A DNA stretch of 41,816 nucleotides, from contig CAJYPV010000005.1 of NCBI GenBank assembly GCA_913776825.1, positions 1-41,816 on the forward strand, read 5' to 3'. How positions within the stretch are numbered: position 1 is the first letter of the stretch; every line of letters starts with the position of its first letter. This document shows, in pieces, positions 7,530-14,984 of the stretch. Below the pieces are notes generated by a model. It was not told the origin of the DNA and did no database searches. It saw nothing but the letters and a program-made list of their open reading frames with translations. Origin of the DNA: Burkholderiaceae bacterium (GTDB lineage Bacteria; Pseudomonadota; Gammaproteobacteria; Burkholderiales; Burkholderiaceae_C). A program made the translations under genes and the position numbers.

Positions 7530-7923
7530 CTTCATTCGCGAACTCCATGAAATCAGAGTCGAAGTGCAAATATTCGCCGCCATACAAAATATGGCGCGAC
7601 TGGATGCCGATCGAGCACTTCAAGCTCTAATCGCTCGAATTGACAAGGGTATTACTGGCGCGCAACTGGTCAATATCAACGATCTCATTGCCATCGCAAA
7701 AGAGCACGAAATGAGCGTCGAAAAAGTAAACTCCCATCGAGGAAGGTATTTCGGCACAGTTATTGGATGGAATGAGACCGCAATTCTTGCAAGTTTCAAA
7801 GCCAACGCAGCGCACGTCATCCCGAATGATATGGTTCAAAGCATGACGGGATCTATCCGTATTGGGTCGCACATCAACGTTGTATTTGAATCCGGCATGT
7901 GCAGCATCGTCGCCCAGCGTTGA
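7516..7923 (+). CDS. KfrB-like C-terminal domain protein
   Basis: A 135-aa protein. The N-terminal half is helical; the C-terminal 60 residues (GRYFGTVIGWNETAILASFK, VIPNDMV, G.I.IG..INVVFESGM) resemble the small beta domain of KfrB-type plasmid proteins, which has the pattern GxYxGxI...vvQ...vhdr..l. The start at 7516 follows an AAGGAGG site at 7504-7510; a GTG three bases earlier is possible. The 5' end overlaps the preceding gene by 14 bases. The family assignment is tentative. Confidence 0.5.
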   Translation: MLADDFIRELHEIRVEVQIFAAIQNMARLDADRALQALIARIDKGITGAQLVNINDLIAIAKEHEMSVEKVNSHRGRYFGTVIGWNETAILASFKANAAHVIPNDMVQSMTGSIRIGSHINVVFESGMCSIVAQR

Positions 7924-7982
7924 ATATGCGTTGCACAGAGAAAGCCGGCGCCCGGCCAATCAAACACTTTGACGAAGAAGCC

Positions 7983-8168
7983 ATGACCACCAAGAGCGCA
8001 CCTGCCGAGCGAAGCCCTCAATTGGTATATCAACTTGATGAGGGAATCCGAAGAAAAATCCTTTCAGAAACTCCAGCTGCAAAGATTCGAGAGCAGATGG
8101 AACTTGAGAGGAGCGCTTTCATCCTCGTCTATGGCTCAGCGTTCGGTGACCGCTCCGGCATTGAGTGA
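7983..8168 (+). CDS. Small hypothetical protein
   Basis: A 61-aa frame between the KfrB-like gene and a small membrane protein, in the same direction. A start at 7926 would give 80 aa, beginning three bases after the previous stop, but has no ribosome site; 7983 has a weak GAAGAAG before it. The protein is charged and helical (RRKILSETPAAKIREQMELE) with no motif I recognise. Confidence 0.4.
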   Translation: MTTKSAPAERSPQLVYQLDEGIRRKILSETPAAKIREQMELERSAFILVYGSAFGDRSGIE

Positions 8169-8211
8169 CGTCACGATCCACAGCCGAATATTTTGCAGCA
8201 AAAGTCAGATC

Positions 8212-8391
8212 ATGCAGAAAAAGCCCCTCTCTCACGCCCAGATGGCTTTCGCCATCGCCGTCGCTATCGCCGTTGCCGGTCCCGGCTTCTACTTGGCAGC
8301 GTTCAATGGCAGCCCGTGGCTTGCGCTGGCGACCTGCGCGCTCCTGACGGTCTGGCAAAGCCGAAAGAAGCGCGGTTCTGCCGCCAACTAA
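8212..8391 (+). CDS. Small two-helix membrane protein
   Basis: A 59-aa protein with two hydrophobic segments (AFAIAVAIAVAGPGFYLAAF and WLALATCALLTVW) and a basic tail SRKKRGSAAN. Its position just before a lipoprotein and trbL suggests a component or accessory of the mating-pair apparatus, but it does not match VirB2/TrbC pilin features clearly. The start at 8212 is the only ATG that puts the hydrophobic segments near the N-terminus. Confidence 0.5.
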   Translation: MQKKPLSHAQMAFAIAVAIAVAGPGFYLAAFNGSPWLALATCALLTVWQSRKKRGSAAN

Positions 8392-8409
8392 TACTTCAGG
8401 GAAGAAATC

Positions 8410-8751
8410 ATGAAATTCGTCGCTATCACGAGCGCCATCGTCGCTGCCTTCGTTCTGACCGCTTGCGGCAAGGGTGATTCCCCCAGCTCCAAAGGAAGCC
8501 CGTCCTTATTGCCCGCTGGGGTTTTTGGCACCTACAAGGCTGCTGACGAAAAATCCACATTCACCTTCACCGGTGGGAAAGTTCGCATCACGCCCAAAAT
8601 CGGCAAGGGCGCTGAATATTCGTATTTCATCGAAGGGAATACTGTGAATTGGATTTACGAGGTGTCTGGCATCTCCGAAAGCTGCGAAATCCAGAGCAGC
8701 ACGAAGATCTATTGCACTTACTCGCGTCAAGCCTTCAACAAAATCGACTGA
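8410..8751 (+). CDS. Lipoprotein next to trbL
   Basis: A 113-aa protein with a type II signal peptide: MKFVAITSAIVAAFVLTAC, lipobox LTAC, so Cys19 would be acylated. The mature part is a small beta-rich domain (TFTFTGGKVRI, GAEYSYFIEGN) with two further cysteines. A ribosome site AGGGAAGAA precedes the start. Small lipoproteins are often encoded between VirB5/TrbJ and VirB6/TrbL and serve as entry-exclusion (EexN, TrbK) or VirB7-like proteins; which applies here cannot be told from the sequence. Confidence 0.65.
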   Translation: MKFVAITSAIVAAFVLTACGKGDSPSSKGSPSLLPAGVFGTYKAADEKSTFTFTGGKVRITPKIGKGAEYSYFIEGNTVNWIYEVSGISESCEIQSSTKIYCTYSRQAFNKID

Positions 8752-8764
8752 TACGGGGTTAGTG

Positions 8765-10324
8765 ATGCGACCTTCCCACTTCCTGCGGATCGCGGCATTA
8801 GTCGCGTTGGTTGGACTCGCCGGCTCCAACGCTTTGGCCCAAGCGCCGGCAGCGGCAGGCATTGATCCAACGACCATCCTGGGCATGCTTAAGGGATCGA
8901 TGGCCGGTGCGGTCAACAAGCTCACCGCACACGCGATCTCCTGGCTTGGCGCCTTCGCGACGCTGCAGTTCTTCATGACGAACTACAAGCAACTGACCTC
9001 GGATAGCGATTTGCAGGCAACGCTGATTAAGTTCGGTGCCTCCCTTGCCTGGGTCGGATTCGTCCTCTACCTCATCGAGAACGGGCCATCGTTCATCAGT
9101 GCAGTCGGCGACAGTTTCTTCACCATCCTCGGCGTTGATATGCCCAGCACCGGGAAGATCATTGGCTATACGTTGGGTGGCTTTGGAAGCATGGCCGTCC
9201 TTGCGTGGGGCGTCGGTTATGCGAGCAACACCATCGGCTTCCTGCTTGTTTGCATGGCTCTCGGGTTGCTCGCAATTGGGATGTACTTCGCGTTCAAGAT
9301 TTTCATGCTGCAGCTTGAGCTGGCGATGATCGTGATGCTGTCGCCGCTCAGCTTTTCATTCCTGGGACTCAACACACTCCGCGACCAAGGTATTGCACCC
9401 TTCAAGGCGCTGCTCTCGCTCGCGTATCGCATCATTTTGCTGACCGTGATCTTGTCTGCCTTTGGTGAGGTCAGCGGCGTGCTTGGGGCGCACTTGGATG
9501 GCATCAGCAAAGAAACCATCGGCCTGGGCGTAGGTGGCGCCTTGGAAGGCATTGGCTCTGCTATTTCTGCCTATCTGATCCTCTGCTATTTGGTCTTCAA
9601 GTCCGACTCCATCGCCGCATCGCTTGCGGCCGGTGCGACCTCGATGGGAACGGCTGACGTGGCATCGGCCGCTGCCGCCGGCGCCGCCATGGGTGCAGCA
9701 GTGGTATCGGGTGGAGCTGCGACTGCTGGAGCTGCGTCGTCGGCACCGCAATCCATGCGCGACTTTTTGGGCTCGATGATGGGAGGCGGCGGCTCGGTGA
9801 GCAATGCCTCGGTTGTGGGCAGTGCGGACCCGGCGCCTCTGCCGTCGCCTAGCGGCTCGGCAGCCTTCTCCATGGGCGGGCCCGGAGGCGGCACCGGCGG
9901 TGCGGCTGGGCCATCTGGCCCAGCCGCTGCAAGCTCCAGCGGTCAAGCGCCGATTGGCAGTGCGGCGGGTGAACCGCAAGCTGGATCGGCAATGCAGGAC
10001 GCCGGCGCTAGTCCTGAATCGGGAGAAGCTCCAGCCCCGCAGGCTGAGAGTGTGGCCTCCGGCCGCATCGGTCCAGACCTCAGTGCCGACGGGAGCGGGC
10101 AGGGCCAGGGTCAGGGATCCGGTCGGTTGGCCAACATTTCCGGCGCTGGTGGCAACGACGTGGCCGAGCTGAGCAAGGCAATCGGCAACTTGGCTGAGCA
10201 AGTCGCCAAAGGCCAAGCGCCTAAAAAGCCGACCCTGAAGGACAAGGTGTCTGACGCCAACCGCCACATGGAGAAGGAACAGGATCGCGTTCAGGTCTCC
10301 ATCAATCCGCATCACCACGACTGA
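8765..10324 (+). CDS. trbL: Conjugal transfer protein TrbL (VirB6 type)
   Basis: A 519-aa polytopic inner-membrane protein of the type IV secretion channel. It has a signal peptide ending ALAQA, then several membrane segments (for example IGFLLVCMALGLLAIGMYFA and a conserved-looking region MIVMLSPLSFSFLGLNTLRD), followed by a long Gly/Ala/Ser-rich tail from about residue 285 on and a charged end. This layout is characteristic of TrbL. A GTG three bases upstream is an alternative start. TrbL is here followed by trbJ, the reverse of the usual trbJ-K-L order, which supports rearrangement or a different lineage. Confidence 0.85.
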   Translation: MRPSHFLRIAALVALVGLAGSNALAQAPAAAGIDPTTILGMLKGSMAGAVNKLTAHAISWLGAFATLQFFMTNYKQLTSDSDLQATLIKFGASLAWVGFVLYLIENGPSFISAVGDSFFTILGVDMPSTGKIIGYTLGGFGSMAVLAWGVGYASNTIGFLLVCMALGLLAIGMYFAFKIFMLQLELAMIVMLSPLSFSFLGLNTLRDQGIAPFKALLSLAYRIILLTVILSAFGEVSGVLGAHLDGISKETIGLGVGGALEGIGSAISAYLILCYLVFKSDSIAASLAAGATSMGTADVASAAAAGAAMGAAVVSGGAATAGAASSAPQSMRDFLGSMMGGGGSVSNASVVGSADPAPLPSPSGSAAFSMGGPGGGTGGAAGPSGPAAASSSGQAPIGSAAGEPQAGSAMQDAGASPESGEAPAPQAESVASGRIGPDLSADGSGQGQGQGSGRLANISGAGGNDVAELSKAIGNLAEQVAKGQAPKKPTLKDKVSDANRHMEKEQDRVQVSINPHHHD

Positions 10325-10337
10325 GGGAGGTATCGTC

Positions 10338-11102
10338 ATGGACCATCAGAAACCGAACAAGCGCGGCACGCTGGCCAGGTCGCTGGTCCTGGCGGCCGTC
10401 AGCCTGACGGCTGGCCACGCCGGGGCGGGCACGGTCGCCGGCACCGGTGGCTCGACCGAGGTCACGCAGATCATGAACAACCTGCAACTCGTCCAGAGCT
10501 ACGAGCAGCAGGTCAACGCCTACCTGCGGCAGGGCCTGCAACTCCAGAGCGAGCTGAAGCACCTGATTGCCAATCCCACGTCGGTGCTCGGGCAAGACGT
10601 GGGGAACATGATCAACGGCATCGGCAGGATCATGAACGGCGGCCAGTCCATCGGCTACAACCTGGCGCAGATCGACAAGAACTTCGCCAGCATGTTCAAG
10701 AGCCCCCAGGCGATGACCTTCTCGAAGGCGTTCACGAGCTGGCACAAGACCAGCACGGACACGCTGGAAGGGACGTTGAAGGCCATCGGCGCCACGCGCG
10801 ACCAGTACCAGTCCAACCAAGACGCGCTCACGGACCTGTACAACCGCAGCCAGGCAAGCCAGGGCAACCTGCAGGCACTGCAGACGCTGTCGCAGATCAA
10901 CGTGCGCCAGATCCAGCAGCTCGAAAGCCTGCAGGAGCTGATGGCAGCACAGGCCAGCGCCTCGGCCACCTACATGGCGGCGCAGACGGCCAAGGATCAG
11001 AAGATGATCGACATCAACGTTGCTGGTGACGACAAGGACAAGCGGAGCGTTCCCCAGGTGACCTCTGCGCCAGCGCCAAAGTGGAAAGACTTCTGGAAGT
11101 GA
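10338..11102 (+). CDS. trbJ: Conjugal transfer protein TrbJ (VirB5 type)
   Basis: A 254-aa periplasmic protein with an N-terminal signal peptide (SLVLAAVSLTAGHAGA) and long amphipathic helices. The block TEVTQIMNNLQLVQSYEQQV and the later ASQGNLQALQTLSQINVRQI with the terminal helices are typical of TrbJ, the minor-pilus/VirB5 counterpart. A strong GGGAGG ribosome site lies before 10338. It sits 13 bases after trbL. Base composition is higher in GC than in the traKLM block upstream. Confidence 0.85.
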   Translation: MDHQKPNKRGTLARSLVLAAVSLTAGHAGAGTVAGTGGSTEVTQIMNNLQLVQSYEQQVNAYLRQGLQLQSELKHLIANPTSVLGQDVGNMINGIGRIMNGGQSIGYNLAQIDKNFASMFKSPQAMTFSKAFTSWHKTSTDTLEGTLKAIGATRDQYQSNQDALTDLYNRSQASQGNLQALQTLSQINVRQIQQLESLQELMAAQASASATYMAAQTAKDQKMIDINVAGDDKDKRSVPQVTSAPAPKWKDFWK

Positions 11103-11139
11103 CAGCCCGTCAGCGGAACAACACGAGGACACAGACCCC

Positions 11140-11430
11140 ATGGCAACTTTTAAAGACCTACTCGCGCAGCGCGCCGAGCTGGAGCGGCAGATCGAAGCGA
11201 CGCGCGAGCAGGAGATGGCCCAGGCCATCGCTCAGGTCCGACAGCTCATGGCCGACTACTGCCTGACCGTCGCGGATCTCGCCGCTGGCCAGCGGCGCGC
11301 TTCTGGCCCTGTGGCGGCCAAGTACCGCAACCAGGCTACCGGCGAGAGCTGGAGCGGCCGAGGCCAGCAGCCCAAGTGGCTCGAGGCCGCGATCGCGGGC
11401 GGTGCCAAGCTCGAAGACTTCGTGGTCTGA
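11140..11430 (+). CDS. H-NS family nucleoid-associated protein
   Basis: A 96-aa histone-like protein. The N-terminal half is a coiled-coil oligomerisation region (LLAQRAELERQIEATREQEM) and the C-terminal half the H-NS DNA-binding domain with AAKYRNQATGESWSGRGQQP and PKWLEAAI, the core Bv3F/H-NS signature. Plasmid- and ICE-borne H-NS paralogs often silence AT-rich acquired DNA and reduce the cost of carriage; the AT-rich tra segment at 5.7-8.2 kb could be its target. Start is the only reasonable ATG. Confidence 0.9.
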   Translation: MATFKDLLAQRAELERQIEATREQEMAQAIAQVRQLMADYCLTVADLAAGQRRASGPVAAKYRNQATGESWSGRGQQPKWLEAAIAGGAKLEDFVV

Positions 11431-11873
11431 TGCTGGCGCCGCGTGGGTTGGTCGATGCTCTGGGATTCTCTCGATCGACTTCGTTGGCTCTCTGCATGGG
11501 AGCGAAATGCAGATTGCAGTGCAGGACATTGCCGCGGCTACGCCGACGCAGTGGCGCCGAGCTGCTCCACCGGATTCGCGCACGTTCGTTCGCTTTCGCC
11601 GTGCATTCAAGCTGCTGAAACCGACTTCGCTCCAGATCATCAGCAATCAGCGCATTCGCGTGCAGTCAACTGCCTTCTTGGGAATGGGACGGAGCAGTTG
11701 ACAAGGGCAGGATGCCAGGTCGATATCTTCGATACCGACCCGATCCTGGTCCGCTAGGTCGCTTCGCGCCCGTCGCAGACGCTCAGGGCTCCGCCCCGAG
11801 ACCCCTTGATAGGCGGCGCCTACCTAGGCTCGGTCGGTGTGCAAGGCAATACTGCTCTTAGAGGGAGTCCAAC
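11431..11873. other. Intergenic stretch with a stem-loop
   Basis: No convincing gene. The only structure I see is an inverted repeat GGTCGATATC (11718-11727) with GATACCGACC (11731-11740), matching at nine of ten positions around a 3-base loop and enclosed by CCAGG/CCTGG. It lacks a T-run, so it is not an evident terminator. A GGGAGT ribosome site for the next gene is near the right end. Confidence 0.45.
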
Positions 11874-12770
11874 ATGTCAGACCTGCGCGCATACGTTGCC
11901 AACTGCTTGATGCATGGGGAGACGATCACCGACCTTGGGAACGGATCGTTCATCCGTGACACGGTGACATTCACTTGCGAGGGCCGCAAGTTCATCGTGA
12001 CCCAAAGGCCAGAGGTGATCAAAAACTCGGTATCGCAGTTCACCGGCAGGTTCTCCACGACGACCCAGATCTTTGTTCCGAAGGTGGCGAAGTCAGCCGC
12101 CCCCGAAGTTCTGGCGGCCATTGACCGCATTTGCTGGCTGCTCTCGTTCGCCTGCCAGTCCAAGGTGGTCTGCTACGGCCATGACTACCCAGCTGAAGTT
12201 CCTGGTGGCAAGCAAGCGGTGGTGGGTACGACGCGGTTCTTCCGCCCGGTCTTTGAGATTCGAGACGCGGCGGTCATCACAGACTTCATCGACCAAACGT
12301 ACCCGGTGTACGCCCAGCTTGAGAAATCTCGCATGCTGAACGTGGCCATCGACTACCAGCTGCAGGCGGACCAGGAGTTGCTGTCAACTGAGTGTCGGCT
12401 GGTCTTCGCCTTCGTCCTGCTGGAGAACCTGAAGCACACGTACGCGCACAAGGAAGGCATTCCGTTCGTGAAAGGCTTCTTCAGAGTCGGCCCGAATCCG
12501 AAGGACGACACCATCCCGTTCAAGACCATGCTCACGCGGATGTTCAAAGCGGTCAACATGAAGGTGGACGACACGAGGCTGAAGGCCATCGTTGCTCTTC
12601 GGAACGACATCGTGCATTCCGGCGTTTCCGCCCTTTCCCAGCACGACCAACGCGCGGTGTACGACGAAGTGCAGGACATCGTTCGCGAGTACCTTCTGCG
12701 GCTGCTGGGGTTCAAGGGTTCATACGCCCTGTACTCGAATGTGAACGGTGCACCGGCCGTCATCGCTTGA
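11874..12770 (+). CDS. HEPN-domain protein (ApeA-like C-terminus)
   Basis: A 298-aa protein. Residue 243 begins RNDIVHSG, the R-x4-H motif of HEPN domains, within the helical C-terminal region (TRLKAIVALRNDIVHSGVSA then a long helix YDEVQDIVREYLLRLLGF). HEPN proteins with this motif are commonly metal-independent RNases in toxin, abortive-infection and defence systems; others only bind RNA. The N-terminal 180 residues are beta-rich and unrecognised, perhaps a sensor. It stands alone downstream of the conjugation remnant with its own GAGGGAG site. No antitoxin partner (for example MNT) is adjacent. Confidence 0.6.
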   Translation: MSDLRAYVANCLMHGETITDLGNGSFIRDTVTFTCEGRKFIVTQRPEVIKNSVSQFTGRFSTTTQIFVPKVAKSAAPEVLAAIDRICWLLSFACQSKVVCYGHDYPAEVPGGKQAVVGTTRFFRPVFEIRDAAVITDFIDQTYPVYAQLEKSRMLNVAIDYQLQADQELLSTECRLVFAFVLLENLKHTYAHKEGIPFVKGFFRVGPNPKDDTIPFKTMLTRMFKAVNMKVDDTRLKAIVALRNDIVHSGVSALSQHDQRAVYDEVQDIVREYLLRLLGFKGSYALYSNVNGAPAVIA

Positions 12771-12839
12771 ACCCCGATCCCGGCCGGTGATTCGTCGTGG
12801 GCGTGCACCGTTCATCTACCAGCAATTCGTGAGCGATCA

Positions 12840-13070
12840 ATGAGCCACCAATTCGACCTATTCCCGCCGCCCCCGCCGCCCCCGCCGCGCAAGGAGTGCG
12901 GCCTGCGCACCCTGTCCTTGTACAACCCATGGACGCGGATGATGGTGTTCTACAAGCTGGACGAGCTGGGCCTGCGAGCCTTCCGTATCCTCGGTCCAGT
13001 GAAGCCCAACAAGGCCAACAAGCGGCGCTGGCCAGCGTCGAAGATGCGCCTACACTCTGAGCCTGACTGA
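12840..13070 (+). CDS. Small hypothetical protein with polyproline run
   Basis: A 76-aa frame starting MSHQFDLFPPPPPPPPRKEC. The C-terminal part is basic (KPNKANKRRWPASKM). No family recognised. It lies 69 bases after the HEPN gene in the same direction and is followed by a hairpin and T-run at 13107-13138, which supports a real transcription end. Confidence 0.45.
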   Translation: MSHQFDLFPPPPPPPPRKECGLRTLSLYNPWTRMMVFYKLDELGLRAFRILGPVKPNKANKRRWPASKMRLHSEPD

Positions 13071-13106
13071 GGGCCAATGTTTCCTCCCTAACTGCCTCAG
13101 TTCTTC

Positions 13107-13139
13107 AGCGCCCGCTTACACCAGAGCCGGCGCTTTTTC
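13107..13139 (+). terminator. Candidate rho-independent terminator
   Basis: AGCGCC at 13107-13112 pairs with GGCGCT at 13129-13134, and the latter runs into TTTTTCTTT. The loop of 16 bases is long, so this is a modest terminator for the short genes at 11874-13070. Confidence 0.45.
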
Positions 13140-13147
13140 TTTGGCGG

Positions 13148-13477
13148 TCAGGCGAGTAGCGGCCCCAGCTCGCGCGTGATCTGCCATAACCTGGCCAGGC
13201 TGCGCATGTTGGTCCAAACCTGTCCCTGCGGCAGGCCGTCCTCCGCGTGGATCTGCTCGACGACCTTGGCTAGCATCGACATGGGCGCTTCATCGAGCAG
13301 CGTGCCGATGTGGGGTCCGAAGGCGTCCGGCATGGTGCCGGTGCGCAGCGCTTCGCCCAGGACATCAGGCGGGAGGTGCGTCCTATAGCTCGTGCTAGCC
13401 GATTGTGCGGCCACGTCAAGCGCGGGCCGCCTAGCTGGTTCGGCCCCGTTCGTGTCGTGTGCTGGATTGGCATTCAT
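13148..13477 (-). CDS. Hypothetical protein, minus strand
   Basis: A 109-aa frame (112 aa if started at 13486). Start at 13477 gives MNANPAHDTNGAEPARRP. The C-terminal half appears globular and helical (MLAKVVEQIHAEDGLPQGQV, then SLARLWQITRELGPLLA). No family recognised; the only gene in this part read from the minus strand. Confidence 0.4.
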   Translation of the reverse strand: MNANPAHDTNGAEPARRPALDVAAQSASTSYRTHLPPDVLGEALRTGTMPDAFGPHIGTLLDEAPMSMLAKVVEQIHAEDGLPQGQVWTNMRSLARLWQITRELGPLLA

Positions 13478-13820
13478 GCCCTGCATTCTCTCGCGGTAGG
13501 CCGCTGGCTGCGCTTTCCAACTTTGCTAGTTTCAATGTTGAGAAGTGGCGGTGAGGGCGGCCTTTGCTGGGATAGCCAGGCGCTGACGCCCGATGTGCTG
13601 TTCGGGCAACGCCGTATCTGGAACTGAGTGGCTCGGGCCAACTGGGCTTTTGCGAGCGCGACCTACAGAACCATCAGGTGCTTCGACCACTTCTAGGTCC
13701 TTGCGCGCTTGTTTATGGAGGCGTCTTGACGCGACTGGACGCCGCCAGTCGATATGGGTTACAGTGTCGTCCATGAACAGAAAATTTTGTCCCCTTATAA
13801 ATCAATAACTTACGGAAGAA
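13478..13820. promoter_or_regulatory. Upstream region of the defence operon
   Basis: About 340 bases without a convincing gene. Near the right end is an inverted repeat CGACTGG (13732-13738) with CCAGTCG (13745-13751), followed by an AT-rich stretch 13778-13812 that includes AAAATTTT and TTATAAATCAATAA. A weak promoter could use TGAACA (13774-13779) and TATAAA (13796-13801), 16 bases apart. The inverted repeat would then be just upstream of the -35 box, a reasonable operator place for an HTH protein of the operon. Promoter assignment is by eye only. Confidence 0.4.
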
Positions 13821-14984
13821 ATGGACGAAGTGATTGATATAAATTCAGATTTAGCCCAGGTCGTTCGTCTGGCGCTTGCGGAGCAAAGCGAGGATGTGCG
13901 ATTGTTTGTCGCGCGGCTCGTTCGCAGGTACCGCACCGAGGCGCCGGAATTGGCCGAACAGCTGGACATGTACCTGCGCGCTAAGGTCTCTCGGTCCGCG
14001 GCGCCGTTGCGAAAGGCCGTCCAACGACCCGACGTGTCCAGGCCGGCGCTGCCGATTGACGACGAGTCGCGGCTGTCGTTGCTGAAGGCCTTTAAGGATG
14101 CGCCGGATCGCGAACCTCCCTTGCTGTCCGCCGAGTTGGAGGAAAGCCTTGGCCAACTGATCGAGGAGCGCCGTCAGGCTGATCGGCTGACGTCAATGGG
14201 CCTAGTGCCTACGCGCTCCGCCATCTTTGTTGGCCAACCTGGGGTCGGTAAAACCTTGACAGCGCGTTGGCTGGCGTCGCAGCTTGGGGTCGAGCTCTAT
14301 GTGCTCGATCTCACCGCGGTCATGAGCAGCCTGTTGGGGCGCAGCGGCAACAACCTCCGCGCAGCCCTCGACTTCGCAAAGCGCACGCCTTGCGTCTTGC
14401 TGCTGGACGAGATCGATGCCATCGCCAAGCGACGCAGCGACGATACTGACGTTGGGGAGTTGAAGCGCCTCGTGACGGTGATCTTGCAGGAAGTGGACGA
14501 GTGGCCGTCAACCGGGCTACTCCTGGCCGCGACGAACCATCCGGAGCTGATCGACCCGGCACTCTGGCGACGATTTGACTTGGTCGTCGAGTTCAAGATC
14601 CCCGACCTGTCGGCGGTCAAGGCTGCAGTCAAGCGCTTCCTCGGACCTGACTTCGCGCTGTTCGGTAGATGGCTGGACATCCTTGCGTTTGCCTTTAGCG
14701 GGGAGTCTTTCAGCGACATTGAGCGCGACATCCAGCGCTTCAGGCGCGCCGTGGCGCTCGGTACGGCGTCGGATGCCGAGATGATCGAGGAGTTCATCAG
14801 ATCGCGCGCGTTGAGCTTGAGTCACCAGGGGCGCATCGACATGGCGATCATGCTGGCCAAGCAAACGCGGCTATCCCAACACGCCATTTCGGAGATCACG
14901 GGCGTTAGCCGTGACACGATAAGGAAATACACCGGAGAGCCGACGCCGACAAAGCGGGTCGCTAAGAAGAGGGCTGAGGCATGA
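13821..14984 (+). CDS. ietA: IetA-like AAA+ ATPase with C-terminal HTH
   Basis: A 387-aa ATPase. The N-terminal 100 residues are helical, followed by an AAA+ module with Walker A GQPGVGKT (residues 138-145), Walker B VLLLDEIDAI (Asp196-Glu197), a sensor-1-like AATNH and an arginine-finger region DPALWRRFD. The last 50 residues carry a helix-turn-helix, RLSQHAISEITGVSRDTIRK, and a basic tail. An AAA+ ATPase next to a subtilase is the IetAS pair, first described as a plasmid stability toxin-antitoxin system (IetA the antidote) and later found to give phage resistance. Its stop overlaps the subtilase ATG (14981-14984). The HTH suggests it may also control its own operon. Confidence 0.82.
   Translation: MDEVIDINSDLAQVVRLALAEQSEDVRLFVARLVRRYRTEAPELAEQLDMYLRAKVSRSAAPLRKAVQRPDVSRPALPIDDESRLSLLKAFKDAPDREPPLLSAELEESLGQLIEERRQADRLTSMGLVPTRSAIFVGQPGVGKTLTARWLASQLGVELYVLDLTAVMSSLLGRSGNNLRAALDFAKRTPCVLLLDEIDAIAKRRSDDTDVGELKRLVTVILQEVDEWPSTGLLLAATNHPELIDPALWRRFDLVVEFKIPDLSAVKAAVKRFLGPDFALFGRWLDILAFAFSGESFSDIERDIQRFRRAVALGTASDAEMIEEFIRSRALSLSHQGRIDMAIMLAKQTRLSQHAISEITGVSRDTIRKYTGEPTPTKRVAKKRAEA

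Noticed and set aside
13532..13774. 80-aa minus-strand frame before the defence operon
   Set aside because: It covers the likely promoter and inverted repeat region, has no ribosome site or recognisable motif, and is Arg/Ser-rich as shadows are.
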